This document shows positions 11,125-22,285 of a stretch of 64,000 nt of DNA, in pieces. This DNA is from Pleurotus ostreatus/Saccharomyces cerevisiae fusant (lineage: Eukaryota > Opisthokonta). The notes under the pieces were generated by a model that was given only the letters and a program-made list of their open reading frames with translations, was not told the origin of the DNA and made no database searches. Numbering within the stretch: the stretch's first letter is position 1; every line of letters begins with the position of its first letter. The DNA lies in NCBI GenBank assembly GCA_024196135.1, contig JAMQCK010000096.1, forward strand, positions 1 through 64,000. The letters are read 5' to 3'. Made by a program: the position numbers and the translations under genes.

Positions 11125-11860
11125 AGGTGATATCCCCGCTTTCGATTTCTTTTAGCGCTCCGGAGGCTCACAAGAAGCACTCGTATGCCATGCCCCATGG
11201 CCTTTGCATAACAACGAAGGGGATGTTCGGTACCACCGCGCTGGGCGGGTAAGGCTCGAACTACTTTCCAGGCCTTTTGGACCGCTCTCCTTACCTCCTC
11301 GATGTACTTCGGGCCAGTGGGGTACGCCTTCGATGGCCTTGTGCCAGGTTCGTACAACCTTCCCCGCGAGGTGCTACATGGTCGAGGCTACTTCCGAACG
11401 CATATGGAGAAGCACCTTCCGCTTCACAGGTCGGTCTCGCTCACGCAGAAGACGGCACCGTTGATACAGACAGTAAGTATAGCCGGATCTATCTAGCAGT
11501 GCAGGATATTAGATGACCTGTCGTTTGCGGGGAGACCCCTCTTGTTATTTCCGCAATCTTGCCTGATAATGAAGTTGCCATCAACACTCTAAGTCCGACC
11601 GGTCGAGCGGACTTGCTGCATTTCGGTGGCGCCGCCGGTTCAAATCCACAAGCACCTACAAGAGTCACCTGATCAGTATCTAGGCCTGCCTCGATCGGCG
11701 GATCGGGCCGCTGCTCTTTCACGTGATTGTGCTTGGCACCGTCATTCCCCCGCGTCGACACGACCTGTCCACAGCATTCATGAACAATTCAGCGACTTGA
11801 CTTGCCCTCGATCGCGTCTCTCGCACGACTTATCTGAATCTCCACCTTGCACTAAACACA
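11125..11860. other. Intergenic region with unresolved short ORFs
   Basis: Short ORFs overlap here on both strands (plus 11302-11496; minus 11052-11357). A minus-strand model ending at the stop 11168-11170 can be spliced to give a short product ending PFVVMQRPWGMAYECFL, but I recognise neither strand's product and call none. A tRNA-like B-box near 11637 was checked and rejected. Confidence 0.4.
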
Positions 11861-12774
11861 ATGTCTACATCTCACTCCCGGCGACGCTCACACTCTCATG
11901 CTCACTCGCTCTCGCCCGAAGCGAGACGTCCTCGATCTCCTTCCCCGGGAAAGCCTTCTTCGACCTTCCATCCATCGCTCCTACCCGTACCCACACCATC
12001 CTTGGTATCTTCTGCAGCTAGTGGCGCGCGCTACACTGGCGGCAAAGTGCTCTCTAGCCACCGACGCTCGATCAGCCACGACCATCCAGAGGTCCACACA
12101 GAGCTGCACGCCGACCATGAGCGTGTCCTGCATGATCTGAAGGAGCTTTACTCTGGAAGACCCTCACCAGAGCTATTTGAGCGCTCGTGGCATCCGCTGG
12201 CTATATTCGAGGTGCGTAAATCCTGGGTGAGCGTACGTACTGAGGACTGACTCGAGGATGGAAGGACCCCTACTCGAAATGTAAAGGAATCACAGAAATC
12301 GCTGCGCAGGTACGTTGGCAGCTCCCTATTGGATCCTTTGCTTACCCGATCTGCAGTGGTACGCGATGGTACGGCGACTTCGTCCCTGCTACATTTCGCT
12401 TGCTCATGCGGCTTGTCTTGCTAGACCAAGTTCCTCTCCAACGCAGAAATCATTTCGTCCCGTGTCATGTCCTCTACCAGGCATCCGAACCGTCTCGTGT
12501 TCGCGCAGACAGTCGCTTACACGTATCGATATGTGGGCACGACAAAGGTATGGTTGCTGCGGCTGTAGGGATCCCATCACGTCTGACCGAGGTATAGACC
12601 GTCTCGTCGATTGTTATCGTGGACCTTGACGACAAGGATCGCATTATACGCCTCGTCGACCAGTGGGACGGCGAAGCGCCGCCTACGCACTACGGCGCAG
12701 AGCTGCTGCGCCGTGGATTTGGCAAGCTGGGGCCCTGGCTCTTCCGCGTTCCGAAGTTGCAAGTACAGCATTGA
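11861..12774 (+). CDS. NTF2-like fold protein, function unknown
   Basis: The start MSTSHSRRRSHSHAHSLSPE opens a Ser/Arg/His-rich disordered N-terminus of about 80 residues. The ordered part follows: VHTELHADHERVLHDLKELYSGRP, ERSWHPLAIFE, then after introns DPYSKCKGITEIAAQ, WYAM, TKFLSNAEIISSRVMSSTRH, NRLVFAQTVAYTYRYVGTTK, SSIVIVDLDDKDRIIRLVDQW and GFGKLGPWLFRVPKLQVQH before the stop. The pattern of an initial helical hairpin, a D/W-containing segment and late beta strands ending in RLVDQW is the layout of SnoaL/NTF2-like proteins, which many fungi carry as uncharacterised genes. No catalytic residues can be assigned. Four short introns are used, all GT...AG. Confidence 0.6.
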
Positions 12775-13719
12775 ACGTGCCACAAATCGTATTCCCTGCG
12801 GACTTTGGACGGATAGCCGTGGTGTTGTACTCCTTACCCTATGACCCATTCTCTGACTGCGCAGTACGTGTAATAATCTCTGGCTTCCTGGTGCCGTCAC
12901 TGTATCTACCGTGTATACTTACTGGAATAACGATCTCTTCAGCCTCGTCATTCGGCCTCTGCCTCGCGTCCGACCTGCGCAACGCTAAATCGGTCGTTTC
13001 TCGAACCGACAAGCGCTCCACTTATCGTGGAGAGGATCGCGTTCTTGCTCTACGATCTCCCTGCTTTGGGTGGGCACGCGAGGGCACGCGTCGCGCTCGA
13101 TAATGTCATTGTATTGGATGCGAAGCCTTCTGTGCTCCACCACCGGCGTCTCTCATCTGGCTTTGTGTGATGGCGGCGGCCTCTTTGACTGCGGTTGAGT
13201 CTCAAACTTGTGCGCTGGCCGACCGATGTGTTGCAGGCGGTGGAGAAGGGCGCGTCAGTGCTTGGCGGGAACAACCGAGGGCGGCGCCCCAGACAAGGGG
13301 GCGCGCGCGTTACACGTGCAGCAGCGGCCCTGGCATTGATCCGGCGGGGCAACTGCTCACGTGGCGAAGGCCGGGAGCTGCGACTCACGCCGGAGCTGCG
13401 AGCTGCGTGCGACTGCGCACTATAGATAGCAATCTGCGAGGGTCTGTGCGTCGGTGGGGGGAGGAAGGGAGGTCGCGCAAGGCGTAGGGCAGGATGTACA
13501 GCGCGAAGGGATAGCAGAAATGGCGCTGGTGAGAGTTGCCGGAATGTGAGCCGAACGAGATGTCGGGTGGTGGCAGTACCGCGTGGGAATGGTCACACTG
13601 ATCGAGATGCGCAGTCGATGTAGGAGGAGTGCTGCGGGCGAAGCCAGCTCGCAACCTGCCCTCTCAAATTCTCGACGCGGGCTCTCCTTCCTGCACTCTA
13701 CTTCTCTCAGACATCCACC
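12775..13719. other. Intergenic region
   Basis: About 945 bp with only overlapping ORFs of 60-150 codons that share the GC-rich composition and show no domain. It is the 3' end of the NTF2-like gene and the promoter side of the EST1-like gene. A pyrimidine-rich stretch (ctctccttcctgcactctacttctctcag) lies just before the start at 13720. Confidence 0.4.
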
Positions 13720-16700
13720 ATGAGCGCCATCGACCCGCCGCGCACGTCCAGGAAGGGCAAGGAACGCGAGGTCCCCGCCCCCCGCGACGGCCAGAAAGAA
13801 ATACAAGTCACCGATATTGACAAGCGCCTTCTCGCCTTCCAGAGGCGCACTGCAGGGTGCGTGCTTGCTCGCATCTCGCACCGATATCGTTGCTCACTGT
13901 GGTCCACAGGCCGATACGCAAAGAGCGTGCGGACCGGGCAGAGCGCCCCGCTGCGCCCGCGCGTGCCGACAGGTCCGACAAGTCCCCCAAATTACCATCC
14001 TCCTCCTCGCAGAAGGCTCCCCCGACCACGTCGCCACGCCGCCATCATCAGGCCCCGAACGTCGTCGTGCGACCTCCCGAAGCTGACCCGGACGACTTCT
14101 CCCGTCGTCTCAAGATCACATCCTCCCCCAGCCCCGGTCCTGGGCGCGTGTCCGCCGCGCACAACCACAGTCCAAAGCTCTTCAACCCCGACCGGGATCC
14201 CATTCCTATCCGGCGCACTGCAGAGCCCGACACTCTTTCGGATTCCAGTAGCTCGTACGTCCCGCGTGGTCCGCAGCACCGCGGCCACAATCGCGACGCA
14301 GGTGCTCGCCAGCTCTTCGACCACAAGAAGGACAATCCTATCCTCTTCTCCGTCCTCGCGCGCCCACCGGGCAGCAAGGTCCCGACGCCCCAATCGTCGA
14401 TGGACCATTTCTCCGCCTCCTCGGCATCCTCCTACGCCCCTTCCATCTCCTCATCCTTCACCCTATCGTCTACCACCGACGGTTCTTCGAATTCTTCCGC
14501 CCTTTTTGATGGCAAGAGTGGTCATCGTGACGACTCCAGCAACAACCAGTTTGGTGCTCAGCTCAAGCGCCTCTATCGCAACATCACCGACCTCGAGGCG
14601 AAGGTGAAACAAGACGAGATAGAGGATGCGACGGAGAGTAATAGTCGCATACGCCTCAAAGGCAAGGATGCCGCCTCGAGCGAAGACGCTGAGCATGAGA
14701 AGTGGCGTCGGCAGATTGCTGATCACAAGCGGTACGTACTTCTCATCGGGCCACGGGATACCAGCTAATTGGTTGTATAGACTCATCGACAGAATGCACG
14801 ACATGCTTCAATTGACGCTTAACCCCAATGTCCCTGCATCTCTGCGCAACATCCCCAAGAAATACAACCTCATCGCCCGCCTCTGGATGTTCGGATTCCA
14901 CCGCCTCCTGGAAAATCTGCGTGCTGCTTCGTTGCGTTCGCCTGTCGCCATGGAGCACCTTCAAGACTTTATCCTCTTCGCCTACACCTACTACACTGGT
15001 CTCTACGAGGAGACGACTGTTGAGGCTTTCCGCAGTGAATGGCTCGAGGCCCTCGGGGACATTGCGCGATATCGTATGGCGGTTGCCGCCATGGTCAACC
15101 GCAGCACGGGCAGCACGCCCGCGGCCTTGACCTCAGCAGCCCTTTCCGAGGCGTCGAAGACTTCGCCGGACGGCACTCTCGCGCCTCCCCAAGCGGCGCA
15201 CGCCAAGTCCGTCAGTGACGCGCCCGCCGCGCGCATCGACGACTCGCCGTCACCGAGCATCGGTGTCGCTGCTGCACGTTTGCTCGAGCTTGAGCCGGAG
15301 AAGGAGCGGTGGCGGATGATTGCGCGCGAGTGGTACGCGCTTGGCTTGTCCGAGCAACCGGGCAATGGCAAGTTGCACCACCATCTGGGTCTCCTGAGCC
15401 GCGAGGCGGAAGGGGAGGAGCTGCGCAGCATGTACCATTTTATCAAGAGGTACGTGCCTGTCTGTCTAGTGTTTCATGTCCAATGCTAACGATCTCTACA
15501 CAGTCTGTGCGCCCTCCACCCGTTCTCCACGACGCGCGAGTCGATTCTTCAGGTCTGGAGCCCGCAGGCGCAAGCGCGCCGTGCGCAGCCCGATGCGCGC
15601 GTCCCGGATCTGTTCGTCCTGGTTCACGGCATGCTCTTCACCAATATTCAAATGGACGACTTCCAGCCTTCGCTTGCCCGCCTACTCGAGAGGTTGACCA
15701 TCGACGGCGCCGAGGAGCGCGAATGGATCATGATGGCCATCTCCAACATTGGCGCCCTTCTCGAGTACGGCAAGCCGACCGGTCTTCTCCGCAAAGCAGG
15801 CGCTGTGCGGACTCGTGAAGCTGTCGGTGCTGGCATGAGCGCGGCATCGGTCCGTCTCGCGAAGCGCGCCGCTGAGGAGGATCGGATGGAAGTCGATGAC
15901 GAGCAGACGTCGCCTAACCTCGCAGAGCCCGACGTCGTGCAGGAGCTCCCCATGGCATTCTCCTATGCCGTACAGCTTACCTTCTCCATGCTCTCCGTCG
16001 TCCTTCGCCAGCCCATCCGCAAGCCGACGATGTTCGCCCGAAAGTCTCTCAACCCCTACCTGTCCATCATCCTCACTTTCCTCCCCACCATGCTCCGGAA
16101 CGACAAGGCACAGCAACTTCTCGAACGCCACATTCCGTGGACCGAGCTCGCTGCGTTCTTCCAGACTGTGCCCCGCAGCGTCATGGAGGCGCAACACCTG
16201 CTTGCGCGCGCTGAACCGGCCGAGCCTCACTGGACCCTCCTTACCAGCGGCTGCGCGCCGCCCCTCGCTGAGGACTGGTGCCTCCGTGGTATGGAGTGGG
16301 TTGCGCGCAAGGTCTGGGAGCGCGGCTACTGGAAGAGCGGCGAGGATCGCCGCCCCGAGCTCGAGATTCTGGACGCGCAAGAGGCGGAGGCGGCTCTCGA
16401 GGATGGCCGCATCGAGGACGATGAGGAGGCCGCTGGTCATCAGAAGGCGGACGGCCAGCGGTGGACGCGCGTCATCCGTGGCGCTGTCGAGCTCTCGAAG
16501 CAGATTCGGGGGCTGACGTGGGTGCGGGGGACGAGGGAGTGGAGGGTCGAGGGCGAGCTCGCGGAGAAGACGGCGAGGTGGCGGGAGGAGGAGCGTCTGG
16601 AGCGGGAGGCGGAGGCTCGTCGTCTGGCTGGTGCGAGGTGGAACGACGACTCGATGGAGGTGGACGATGAGGGTAGCGACGAGTTCTCGGAGGAGACGGA

Positions 16701-17468
16701 CGACGAGACCGAGTCCGAGCAGGTGAAGGAGCTGAAGGTAAGGGTACCGTCTGATTCGCGTGAGTTCTGTCCTGACCATTGTTGCAGGCCCGCCGCAAGC
16801 AACTAGAGAGCATCCTCTCCGCACGGCATCACCCGCGCTCTCAGCCCTCAAGGCCTCGCCCGCGTCGCGGACAGACAGCGCGTCAACCTCTCAAGATTGC
16901 TCCGGGATACACCGTCCTCGTTGTCGATACCAACATCTTGTTGTCGACCTTGGCTGGCTTCCGCGCCCTCGTGGAGTCCCACAAGTGGACGATCGTCGTG
17001 CCGCTCCCCGTCATCATGGAGCTTGACGGCATGGTTTCCGGAGGATCTGAGCTTGCTGGTCCCGCGTCGGAGGCTGTCGAGTACATCGCTTCGACGATCC
17101 GCGTCCACGGCGTCTCGCTCAAGGTGCAGACGACGCGCGGCAACTATCTTGCGACGCTCAGCATCAGGACTGAGGAGGTCGACTTCGCTGGCGCCGAGCG
17201 CAGCATGGACGACCTCATCCTCAAGGCGGCGCTCTGGCACCAGGCGCATTGGGCCGACCGGTCAGCCTTCCTCCAAGGCAGTCAGGTTGAGGACACGCAA
17301 GCAGAGAAGGTTGTGCTTGTTACGCTGGATCGTAATCGTGAGTAGCATGTTACGTACCTCTTGAACAAATTCACTAACTCCTCTACAGTGCGTCTCAAAG
17401 CTCGCTCGAGAGAGCTTCCGGCGGCGAGCGAGCGAGACCTCGCGGGGATCCTCGCTGCAGCAACGTGA
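13720..17468 (+). CDS. EST1/SMG6-like protein with C-terminal PIN domain
   Basis: The start MSAIDPPRTSRKGKEREV leads into about 250 residues of Ser/Pro-rich, low-complexity sequence. An EST1-type domain follows: FGAQLKRLYRNITDLEAKV, then LIDRMHDMLQLTLNPNVP, KYNLIARLWMFGFHRLLENL and EHLQDFILFAYTYYTGLYEE. Next comes the EST1 DNA/RNA-binding-like helical repeat region: REWYALGLSEQPGNGKLHHH, LGLLSREAEGEELRSMYHF|IKSLCALHPF and REWIMMAISNIGALLEYG. An acidic linker leads to a PIN domain (VLVVDTNILLSTLAGF, PVIMELDGM, RSMDDLILKAALWH, VVLVTLDRN|LRLKARSREL), and the conserved PIN aspartates are present. In animals SMG6 cuts mRNA in nonsense-mediated decay; yeast Est1 recruits telomerase. The architecture fits SMG6-type proteins best. 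Four short introns; stop at 17466-17468. Confidence 0.86.
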
Positions 17469-18369
17469 GGTCAAGGACGGTGACCATCCACGTCTCTGCA
17501 TCGTGCCACAGGGCACCACATCGCCGCCATCGCCGGCGCGCAACAATGGGCGGCGCGCGCGGGAGTGGGAGACAGACGCGTCTACAGGCATCTCCCCCTC
17601 GCGGTCGGCATACTAGAACTTTGGGACGCACGCCTGACCCCGTTCCCCTTCGCGTGCGTGCGTCCCGGTCTGCGCGCTGCTGTGCACTCGCCCGCCGCCG
17701 TCGCTGCGCACTACGGACCAGCATACCCCACCCCCCCGCATCCCCTCCAATCTTGCATACCCTCCGGTCTCACGTTTATACCTCGAAAGCGAAAGTAACA
17801 CGCCACGGACGGGATTTCTGCGTACCTACAAGGACGATGGGCGCGGCGTGGGGTTGGACCGCTTTGCGGTCCCTTCCTGCGGCGCGCTTCACGGACTGAC
17901 TTGTCTGGTTCTTGCTCTATTTACACACGATCTGCATTGCACTGTCCCTTCCCCCTGGCTTATCATCATCTCGATGCACACACCATCCTTTGACTTTTGA
18001 TTGACTATTACTTATTGGCTGCCTGTTGTATCGCTCGTCGTTCGTTTAGTTTTTCTTGTATTCATTGTGTAATATCTAAGGCTTGAAATGGGAGATAATG
18101 CAGGTGACATCGATTCGGATGTGCGAGCAAGGACTCGAGCTGCGTTGCCATCGCGCGAGAGAACGAGCAGACGACGAGTGTAAGCTCTTGACGAGGGGAC
18201 GTTCGAGGCGGCTCGGACGATGATGAAATCCTGAATAATGAATGCCTGCGATTGGATAGTCTCATCTACGCCCAAAATGCATGCTACGGCTCGATGAAGA
18301 TCCAGCTAGGTGAACTGGCAGCGCCTGCAAAAGCGCGCACAGCCCGCGTCTACGAGTGTCGACTCGAGT
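17469..18369. other. Intergenic region between convergent genes
   Basis: About 900 bp of 3' flanks. ORFs here are short and lack domains. The part from about 17900 to 18070 is comparatively T-rich, as expected of 3' untranslated sequence. No gene called. Confidence 0.4.
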
Positions 18370-19004
18370 TTACTTGCGCTCAACCTTGAGGTTGTCCCAG
18401 TACTGGCGCTCCTTGTTCTCCTCGACGACGCTGTCGATGTGCGGGCGCAGGTATTGGGTGTCCTGGAGTGCTGTAAGCGTCATGCAGGAGTGAGAGAGGC
18501 AGGTTGGGGTGAAGAAAGGCAGGGTGCGAATATTGGGACGGCAGGGTTAAGGTGAAGGAACGGGGGCTATAGGTGACACCACGAGTGATCGGGCGGGAAG
18601 CACGTACCTCCTCGGGCTTCGTCCACTGCTCCTTCGGAAGAGGTGCGTGCATGATTGATGCCTGGGAGGCGCGCTTGAAGCGGTAGCCACGGTCGTAGAG
18701 CTCACGCTCGGGCAGGCGGTTGATAGCCTGTACGCGCGCGGGTCAGAACAAGTTGGAGAAGTACGGCGCTTTCTTGCTACGCACGCGGAACATGTCCTTG
18801 TTCTCCTCAAGGACTACACACAGGCGTCAGCTGGGAGTCTCGCAAAGTACGCAGAAACGCACTAAGGTCGTCGTACTTGAGCCCGTACTTGCGGTAGCCC
18901 ATGAGGTCGATGTACCAGGCCGCGATGGGCTTGAAGTAGGCGAGCAGAGACTTGCTCTGCGCGATGCGCGGCGCGAGGGAGAGCGACGTCGGCCCGAAGA
19001 TCAT
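18370..19004 (-). CDS. QCR7: Ubiquinol-cytochrome c reductase subunit 7 (complex III, 14 kDa)
   Basis: The spliced product runs MIFGPTSLSLAPRIAQSKSL, LAYFKPIAAWYIDLMGYRKYGLKYDDL, then LEENKDMFRVRSKKAPYFSNLF, QAINRLPERELYDRGYRFKRASQASIMHAPLPKEQWTKPEE, and DTQYLRPHIDSVVEENKERQYWDNLKVERK before the taa stop at 18370-18372. The YRKYGLKYDDL block, the ALxRLP..E..DR.YR core and the TKPEEDxxYLxP segment are diagnostic of the family. The subunit lies on the matrix side of the cytochrome bc1 complex and contacts cytochrome b. Size (about 125 residues) is normal. It is divergent from the NDP kinase gene, with 239 bp between start codons. Confidence 0.92.
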
Positions 19005-19168
19005 TTTGGGATGAGTGGGGAGGTGAGAGCAGGTTCAGTGTGCAGTGTCCGACGCAGACGACGCCGCCGCGGGGGATGCCGGAGCCGCCCGCCGGGCCTC
19101 TGTTGATGGCTATTTTGCGCCGGCAGACGAACTCGGCAGACGCCGAGCAAGGTCCACGCGCCCGCGGG

Positions 19169-19176
19169 TATAAGAG
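19169..19176 (+). promoter_or_regulatory. TATA box of NDP kinase gene
   Basis: TATAAGAG lies 67 bp upstream of the NDP kinase start codon, at a distance usual for a core promoter with a short leader. It sits in the spacer shared with QCR7. Confidence 0.6.
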
Positions 19177-19243
19177 CGCGCCTGGCGACCGCGCGGGTTT
19201 TCTTCACCTCCCTCCATCTCTATCTGATTGTAGGATCGCCAAC

Positions 19244-19912
19244 ATGTCTGTCAACGAGCGCACGTACATTATGATCAAGGTGCGTCGGGCGGGCTCTTAG
19301 GAGGGAGAGAGGAGAGCTGACGAGAATGCGCGCAGCCCGACGGCGTCCAGCGTGGGCTCGTTGGCAAGATCATCCAGCGCTTCGAGGAGCGCGGCTTCAA
19401 GCTCGTCGCCATGAAGCTCGTCCACGCGTCGGTCGAGCACCTCGAGAAGCGTACGTCCTCAACGGCTTATACGCGCGCGAAAACTCATGATCTGCGCAGA
19501 CTACGGCGACCTCGCGGGCAAGCCGTTCTTCCCGGGCCTCGTCAAGTACATGGCCTCCGGCCCCGTTGTCGCGATGGTCTGGCAGGGCCTTGACGCCGTC
19601 AAGACCGGCCGCTCCATGCTCGGCGCCACCAACCCGCTCGCGTCCGCCCCGGGTGCGTTTTCCTGCTACTGATCGGTTATCGGGCGCTAACACTCGCGCA
19701 GGCTCCATCCGCGGCGACTTTGCGCTCGCGGTTGGCCGCAACATCTGCCACGGATCCGACTCGGTTGAGAACGCGGAGAAGGAGATCAAGCTGTACGTCT
19801 TGGGGTTTTTGCTGATCGGCGGGCATGGGGTACTGATAAATGTGTTTGCAGCTGGTTCCCGGAGGGCACGATCCAGTACACGAACGTCAACGAGCAGTGG
19901 ATCTTTGAGTAA
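19244..19912 (+). CDS. Nucleoside diphosphate kinase
   Basis: It transfers the gamma-phosphate between nucleoside triphosphates and diphosphates through a phospho-histidine. Spliced, it reads [113 protein letters not shown] (active-site His in NICHGSD), [20 protein letters not shown] and NVNEQWIFE. All nucleotide-binding residues typical of the family (the Lys of IKPDG, R of GRSM, the Asn of GRN) are visible. Four or five short introns interrupt about 150 codons. The C-terminal WIFE is a normal eukaryotic ending. Only the standard cytosolic start is seen, without a presequence. Confidence 0.97.
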
Positions 19913-20226
19913 ACGAAGGGAATGCGCTGGTAGCGATGAAGGTTTTAGACGTGTAAAATTTGTTGTACATCGGATGCAATCGGTTCATCAGGATATTCTG
20001 CAGAACGTGCGTGCCTTGCAAGGCCTCGTGAAGGGACCTACCGCCAGGGTTAGCGATAGACTTACCTATCGTACCCATCGCCGCCCATCGGAAGTTAGGA
20101 GAACGCCCCCTCGAGGCCAGGAACTCGGAAGAGAGACACTCTCGCAGTACAATGCCTTCCATATGCGGGTACACAATGCCCGTAAGGAGATCAAGCGGCG
20201 CGCCCACGTGACGCTCGCACCTTGCC
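19913..20226. other. Short intergenic spacer
   Basis: The 3' flank of the NDP kinase gene and the promoter of the pseudouridine synthase gene. A palindromic CACGTG is at about 20205-20210. Nothing else is supported. Confidence 0.4.
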
Positions 20227-21991
20227 ATGAGCGCCCACCATGGGCGGATAGCGCGCCTGCAGTCCATCATCGCCCGCGACGCGCGCCTCGTCCGCCTCGT
20301 CACCGCCAAGCAGCGCGACGCCGCCGCAGTCCCGCTCCCCGGGCGCCGCGTCTTCGAGCACGTTCTCGCAAGGCTGCTGCGCGAGGCGAGCGACAAGGCG
20401 GACTGCCGCCTGCACCCCGCGGGCCCGGGCCTGGTGAGCGTCCGGCCGTACTGGCACTACTTCTGGGCGGCGGCGCAGCCGGGGTGGGTAGGGAAGACGG
20501 TGCTGGACGTCGCGGCGGAGCGCTTCAAGCCGCCGAGGCCGCGCGAGTTTTATGCGTATGCGCTGAGGAGCGGGCTGCTGATGCTTAATGGGCGGCTGAC
20601 GGATGCGGATACTATCGTGCGCGCGGGCGACCAGCTGCAGACGGTTGCGCACCGGCACGAGCCGCCGGTGACGGGGGCTGGGGTGCGGGTGGTATCGCGC
20701 AGCGAGGACTTGCTGGTGGTTGAGAAGCCGGGGGGTGTACCGGTGCACCCGGTGGGGCGGTATCGGTATAATTGTTTGACGCATATGATGAGGGAACAGG
20801 GCTTGCCTGCGGTGAGGCCGGTGAGCAGGCTGGATAGGCTGACGTCGGGGGTGATGCTGTTTCCGTTGGGTGGGAGGGCGGCGGGGAGGTTGGGGGTGGC
20901 GTTGAGGGATGGGAAGGTGAAGAAGGAGTATTTGGCGCGGGTGAGGGGGAAGTTTCCGGGGGAGCCGGTGTTTTGTAAGGAGAAGCTGCTGCTTGTGCAT
21001 AGGCAGCTAGGCTTGAGTATTGTGCATGAGGAGGGGAAGGTGGGTCCTTTCGAGCGTGAATGTCGACCATGAAGCTGATTTTTTTTTCACTTTGCAGCCT
21101 TCCGCAACGGCCTTCGCCCGCATCAGCTACGACGCGAAGACGGATACGAGTCTCGTGCTATGTCGACCGTATACGGGGCGGACGCACCAGATTCGGGTGC
21201 ACCTGTTGCACCTGGGGCATCCGATTCCGAACGACCCGTACTATGCTGATCCTATATGGAGTGCGCCGCGGGATGCTTTGGATGGCTCCCCGAGGGATGC
21301 CTTGGATGGCTCTACGCCCAATGCGTTGGATCGCTCTTCGTCACCCCTCGAGTTGACTCTACCACCCCTCGACAACGACGCGTCGGCGGAGATCGAGTCG
21401 GGTGACGTGCAGACGGTAAGTGTTCGTTTTGCTTAGACGATCTGCGTGAGGCTGACGAAGACATGCTTTTTATCATAACAGGAAACCCTACCATCTGACC
21501 TCGCGCTGCCCGACCTGGACTCGCCAGACGCCGCATGGAAAACCATCCGGGCCGCCGTGGCCCGCGCGAAGGCGGATATTCAGGCAGCGCATGCGGATGA
21601 GGGGGCGGTTGCGCCGGGCGACGTAGTTGCTCCCTCGACATCCCCTTCGCCTTCGCATTCGACCCCTTCGTCTCTTCCTTCCACTGTGTCCCCCTCAGTC
21701 ACCCCACCTGACTCTGCATCACAACCCTCGTCCACTACCCCTTCGTCTGCTACCCCACTCACCCCTTCCTCGTCTGACGCATCTGCCTCCTCCCCTCCCA
21801 CCTCCCCACCCCTCCTCGAACCCCCACTCACCATCGCCGGCCGCCCCGAGTGCGCCGCCTGTCTTCGGCCCCTCCCTCGTCAACCGACGAGAGACCAGCT
21901 ACGCATTTACCTGCACGCGCTGCGCTATACGACGTCGGAGGGGGTGTTTGAGGCGGGGGTGCCGGGGTGGGCGGTGGAGGGGTTTGAGTAG
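20227..21991 (+). CDS. RluA-family tRNA pseudouridine synthase (Pus9/Rib2-like)
   Basis: The product opens [23 protein letters not shown] segment [32 protein letters not shown] follows, typical of the eukaryotic Pus8/Pus9 (Rib2) branch. Then come an S4-like part ([31 protein letters not shown]), the synthase core [21 protein letters not shown], and the catalytic motif [15 protein letters not shown] whose Asp attacks the uridine. After an intron near 21040-21095 follow [27 protein letters not shown] Ser/Thr/Pro-rich linker separates this from a small C-terminal module [14 protein letters not shown]... with a C..C pair, which also occurs in Pus9 relatives. Family members modify position 31/32 of tRNA. 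No deaminase domain is present, unlike yeast Rib2. Confidence 0.86.
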
Positions 21992-22285
21992 GGTGGTGTG
22001 GTGTGGGGGAGGGAGGTTGGGAGGCGGGGGAGGTAGAGATTTGGGTGGGGAATGCAGCACCCATTTGCTGAGTGTTCAAGGATGCGTGTGTATTATTCAG
22101 CACAGTGTACGATGCGCGTATTCAGCAAGATGTGATGCGCGTGAAGCCTGAGGTTAGATGAAGGCGCGTTATATATGCAAGCAGTACAAGATACGACATG
22201 AGATACATCTCTCCTCCCTCCCTCTTTCTATTCCCTTCCGTCCTCCCCCCTCACCCCTCCTCGCTTCCCACTCTCTCCATTCGTA

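Noticed and set aside
11586..11660. A tRNA-like B-box (ggttcaaatcc at 11637-11647) with an upstream ggtcgagcgg resembling an A-box.
   Set aside because: The T-arm stem does not pair beyond two bases and the predicted acceptor strands (about 11586-11592 and 11651-11657) do not complement each other.
15682..16851. A 389-codon minus-strand ORF antisense to the EST1/SMG6-like gene.
   Set aside because: It is a GC-driven shadow of a well-supported coding exon, with no domain and no plausible splice partners.
20191..21000. A 269-codon minus-strand ORF antisense to the pseudouridine synthase gene.
   Set aside because: Arg/His/Pro-rich shadow translation of the RluA-family exon.
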